A program made the position numbers and the translations under genes. The notes beneath the pieces were generated by a model, which ran no database searches, was not told the DNA's origin, and saw only the letters and a list, made by a program, of their open reading frames with translations. Shown here piece after piece: positions 62,716 to 64,000 of a stretch of 64,000 nucleotides of DNA. Each line of letters starts with the position of its first letter. Position 1 is the first letter of the stretch. Origin of the DNA: Bacteroidota bacterium (GTDB lineage Bacteria > Bacteroidota > Bacteroidia > Chitinophagales > Chitinophagaceae); the NCBI GenBank assembly GCA_020161535.1, contig JAIUNW010000008.1:1-64000 (forward strand), written 5' to 3'.

Positions 62716-62846
62716 GCTGTTATTTGTTAAACCCGTATTGAGTAGAATGCGGGGTTGAAAAATACAATCAATCCCATTGCCGGGTTCCTCCTTTTTTCAC
62801 TGATTCTGGATTTATTTTAGCGTAAAGGCCTTTTCTTTGATTGCTC

Positions 62847-63719
62847 TTACACCTCAATCATCTTTTTGTACTCTCTTGGGGTGATCCTTTTTACTTCTTT
62901 AAAAAAGCGGTTAAAATTCGACAGACTGTTAAAGCCGCAATCATACGCAATACTGCCGATCGAATGGCCGCCGTCATGCATGAGTTTACAGGCATGGCTG
63001 ATTCGAATATCATTTACAAATTCAACAAAAGTTTTTTGTGTTCGGCTTTTGAAATAACGGCAAAAAGCTTGCTTGTTCATATTGATGAGGTCGGCAACTT
63101 CATCGAGTTGTATCTCTCTGGTAAAATTGCTAAATACATATTTGAAGACTTTATCAATCCGATCATTGTCCTTCGCCTGGTAGGTATTGACATAACCCCG
63201 GCTTGCCAATAATATATATTCTTTGGTTATAGTAAGCAGCTCCAGTATTTTCAAAAGCGAGATCATCTGGTTCAGTTTGTTTTGCCTGATCATGCCGATC
63301 AGCAACTCCTTGAAAGATTGTTTTGCTTGCCCCGAAAACATCATACCAAATTTTGCTGTTTTCAATACGGTTTCTATCTTTTTTACCGGCATAAAATGCG
63401 ACAGCAATTCGATCAGTTTATCAGGGTTGAAAAACAAAGCGAAAGAAACGGCATGGGCGCCTTGGTTGTTTTTTTCGAAATAGCTTTTGTCGTTGTGCCA
63501 TACATGCGGTATGTCTGATCCCAGCAAGATTAATTCGTCGCTGGCGAAAGCTTCAACACTATCACCAATGATTCGTTTACCCTCGCTTTCAACTACATAC
63601 ACCATTTGACATTCCCTATGAAAATGAAATTCGGTCGAGAAAAAAGGAAGGTCTATGACCCTGACATCATATACTTCTTGTGTCAAGTCTTCCAATATTT
63701 TAGCAAAAATGGGCTTCAT
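62847..63719 (-). CDS. AraC-family transcription regulator
   Basis: 290 aa from the ATG at 63719, where the protein MKPIFAKILEDLTQEVYDVRVIDLPFF begins; the frame is open further upstream. The N-terminal cupin-type sensor (FHFHRECQMVYVVESEGKRIIGD; LILLGSDIPHVWHND) is followed by two C-terminal HTH motifs: LDEVADLINMNKQAFCRYFKSRTQ and IGSIAYDCGFNSLSNFNRFFKEVKRITPREYKK. It probably controls the alpha-hydroxy-acid dehydrogenase gene downstream, or sugar use genes. It sits beside a SusD fragment. Confidence 0.92.
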   Translation of the reverse strand: MKPIFAKILEDLTQEVYDVRVIDLPFFSTEFHFHRECQMVYVVESEGKRIIGDSVEAFASDELILLGSDIPHVWHNDKSYFEKNNQGAHAVSFALFFNPDKLIELLSHFMPVKKIETVLKTAKFGMMFSGQAKQSFKELLIGMIRQNKLNQMISLLKILELLTITKEYILLASRGYVNTYQAKDNDRIDKVFKYVFSNFTREIQLDEVADLINMNKQAFCRYFKSRTQKTFVEFVNDIRISHACKLMHDGGHSIGSIAYDCGFNSLSNFNRFFKEVKRITPREYKKMIEV

Positions 63720-63758
63720 ATTAGCAGTAAATAAATTCTGAACTAATAATGTCGCTAA

Positions 63759-64000
63759 TATAAGGCTAATACTGGTCAATTCCGGTATGCGCAGATATTA
63801 TTGAATTATGCGGAAGCATGGAATGAAGTAAATGCAACACCCAATGTCTCTATTTATGCTGCCCTGAACAAAATCTGCACGGGGGCAAGTATTACAACAG
63901 CACTCGCGGCTGGTTTATCCCAAACTGCATGCGAGCCCTGATTCGAAATGAAAAATATATTGAACTGTGTTTTGGATACCGCCGATACTGGGATATCCGT
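63759..64000 (+). pseudogene. SusD/RagB-like fragment with a frameshift, continuing past the window
   Basis: The frame from 63759 reads GQFRYAQILLNYAEAWNEVNATP, then AALNKICTG, the SusD C-terminal helices, and stops at TGA 63939-63941. The family sequence goes on in the next frame from 63929 with MRALIRNEKYIELCFGYRRYWDIR, the well-known SusD motif. A one-base loss explains it. The upstream end is cut: a TAA precedes the fragment, and the AraC gene starts 40 bases away on the other strand. It is thus a partial, broken SusD gene. Confidence 0.8.

Noticed and set aside
1..64000. CRISPR arrays, insertion sequences, phage genes or tRNA genes
   Set aside because: No regularly spaced repeats, transposases, integrases or cloverleaf sequences were seen on reading through; a tRNA could be missed without a tool.

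Overview
The window comes from a Bacteroidota chromosome, most likely a Chitinophagaceae relative. Evidence: promoters of the Bacteroidota type (TTTG-N19-TAnnTTTG, best seen before the OmpA gene), few Shine-Dalgarno sites, TamL/TamB, a PorD-like type IX secretion gene, a DUF4296 lipoprotein, a SusD remnant, and clade II nitrous oxide reductase genes. It opens inside the 3' end of a 5S rRNA gene.

Layout. 1-3.3 kb: 5S end and terminator, an orphan lipoprotein, a Gly-rich RRM protein, and rpsF-rpsR-rplI. 3.3-23 kb: housekeeping and envelope genes: tamL-tamB, htpG, recJ and a polyprenyl synthase, an OmpA-type porin, bamD-rpoZ-coaBC-porD-DUF4296, and a CoA transferase pair with an unknown gene between its subunits. 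23-32.4 kb: carbon catabolism: sugar dehydrogenase, glycerophosphodiesterase, Gfo/Idh/MocA oxidoreductase, GH123-like hydrolase, and a myo-inositol oxygenase - sodium symporter - zinc dehydrogenase operon.

32.4-43.2 kb is a nitrogen-oxide island. An Rrf2 (NsrR-like) regulator, a truncated hemoglobin, a di-iron repair protein, a Crp/Fnr regulator and a His-rich membrane protein face a seven-gene operon: cytochrome c - nosZ - nosL fusion - nosD - nosF - nosY - truncated hemoglobin. That operon diverges from a hemerythrin gene around a Crp/Fnr-type dyad lying about 41 bp from both inferred start sites.

43.2-54.4 kb: two ankyrin proteins (one with a C-terminal SHOCT-like segment), a small exported peptide, a GreA-like protein, an AI-2E family permease, a beta-propeller protein, two glycosidases (one GH116), then a deletion scar in which two divergent genes have both lost their 5' ends.

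54.4-61.5 kb is the most novel part: two very large proteins of unknown family and a metacaspase-like protease with a C-terminal peptidoglycan-binding-like domain, apparently one operon closed by a perfect UUCG terminator. The window ends with an alpha-hydroxy-acid dehydrogenase, an AraC regulator and a frameshifted SusD fragment.
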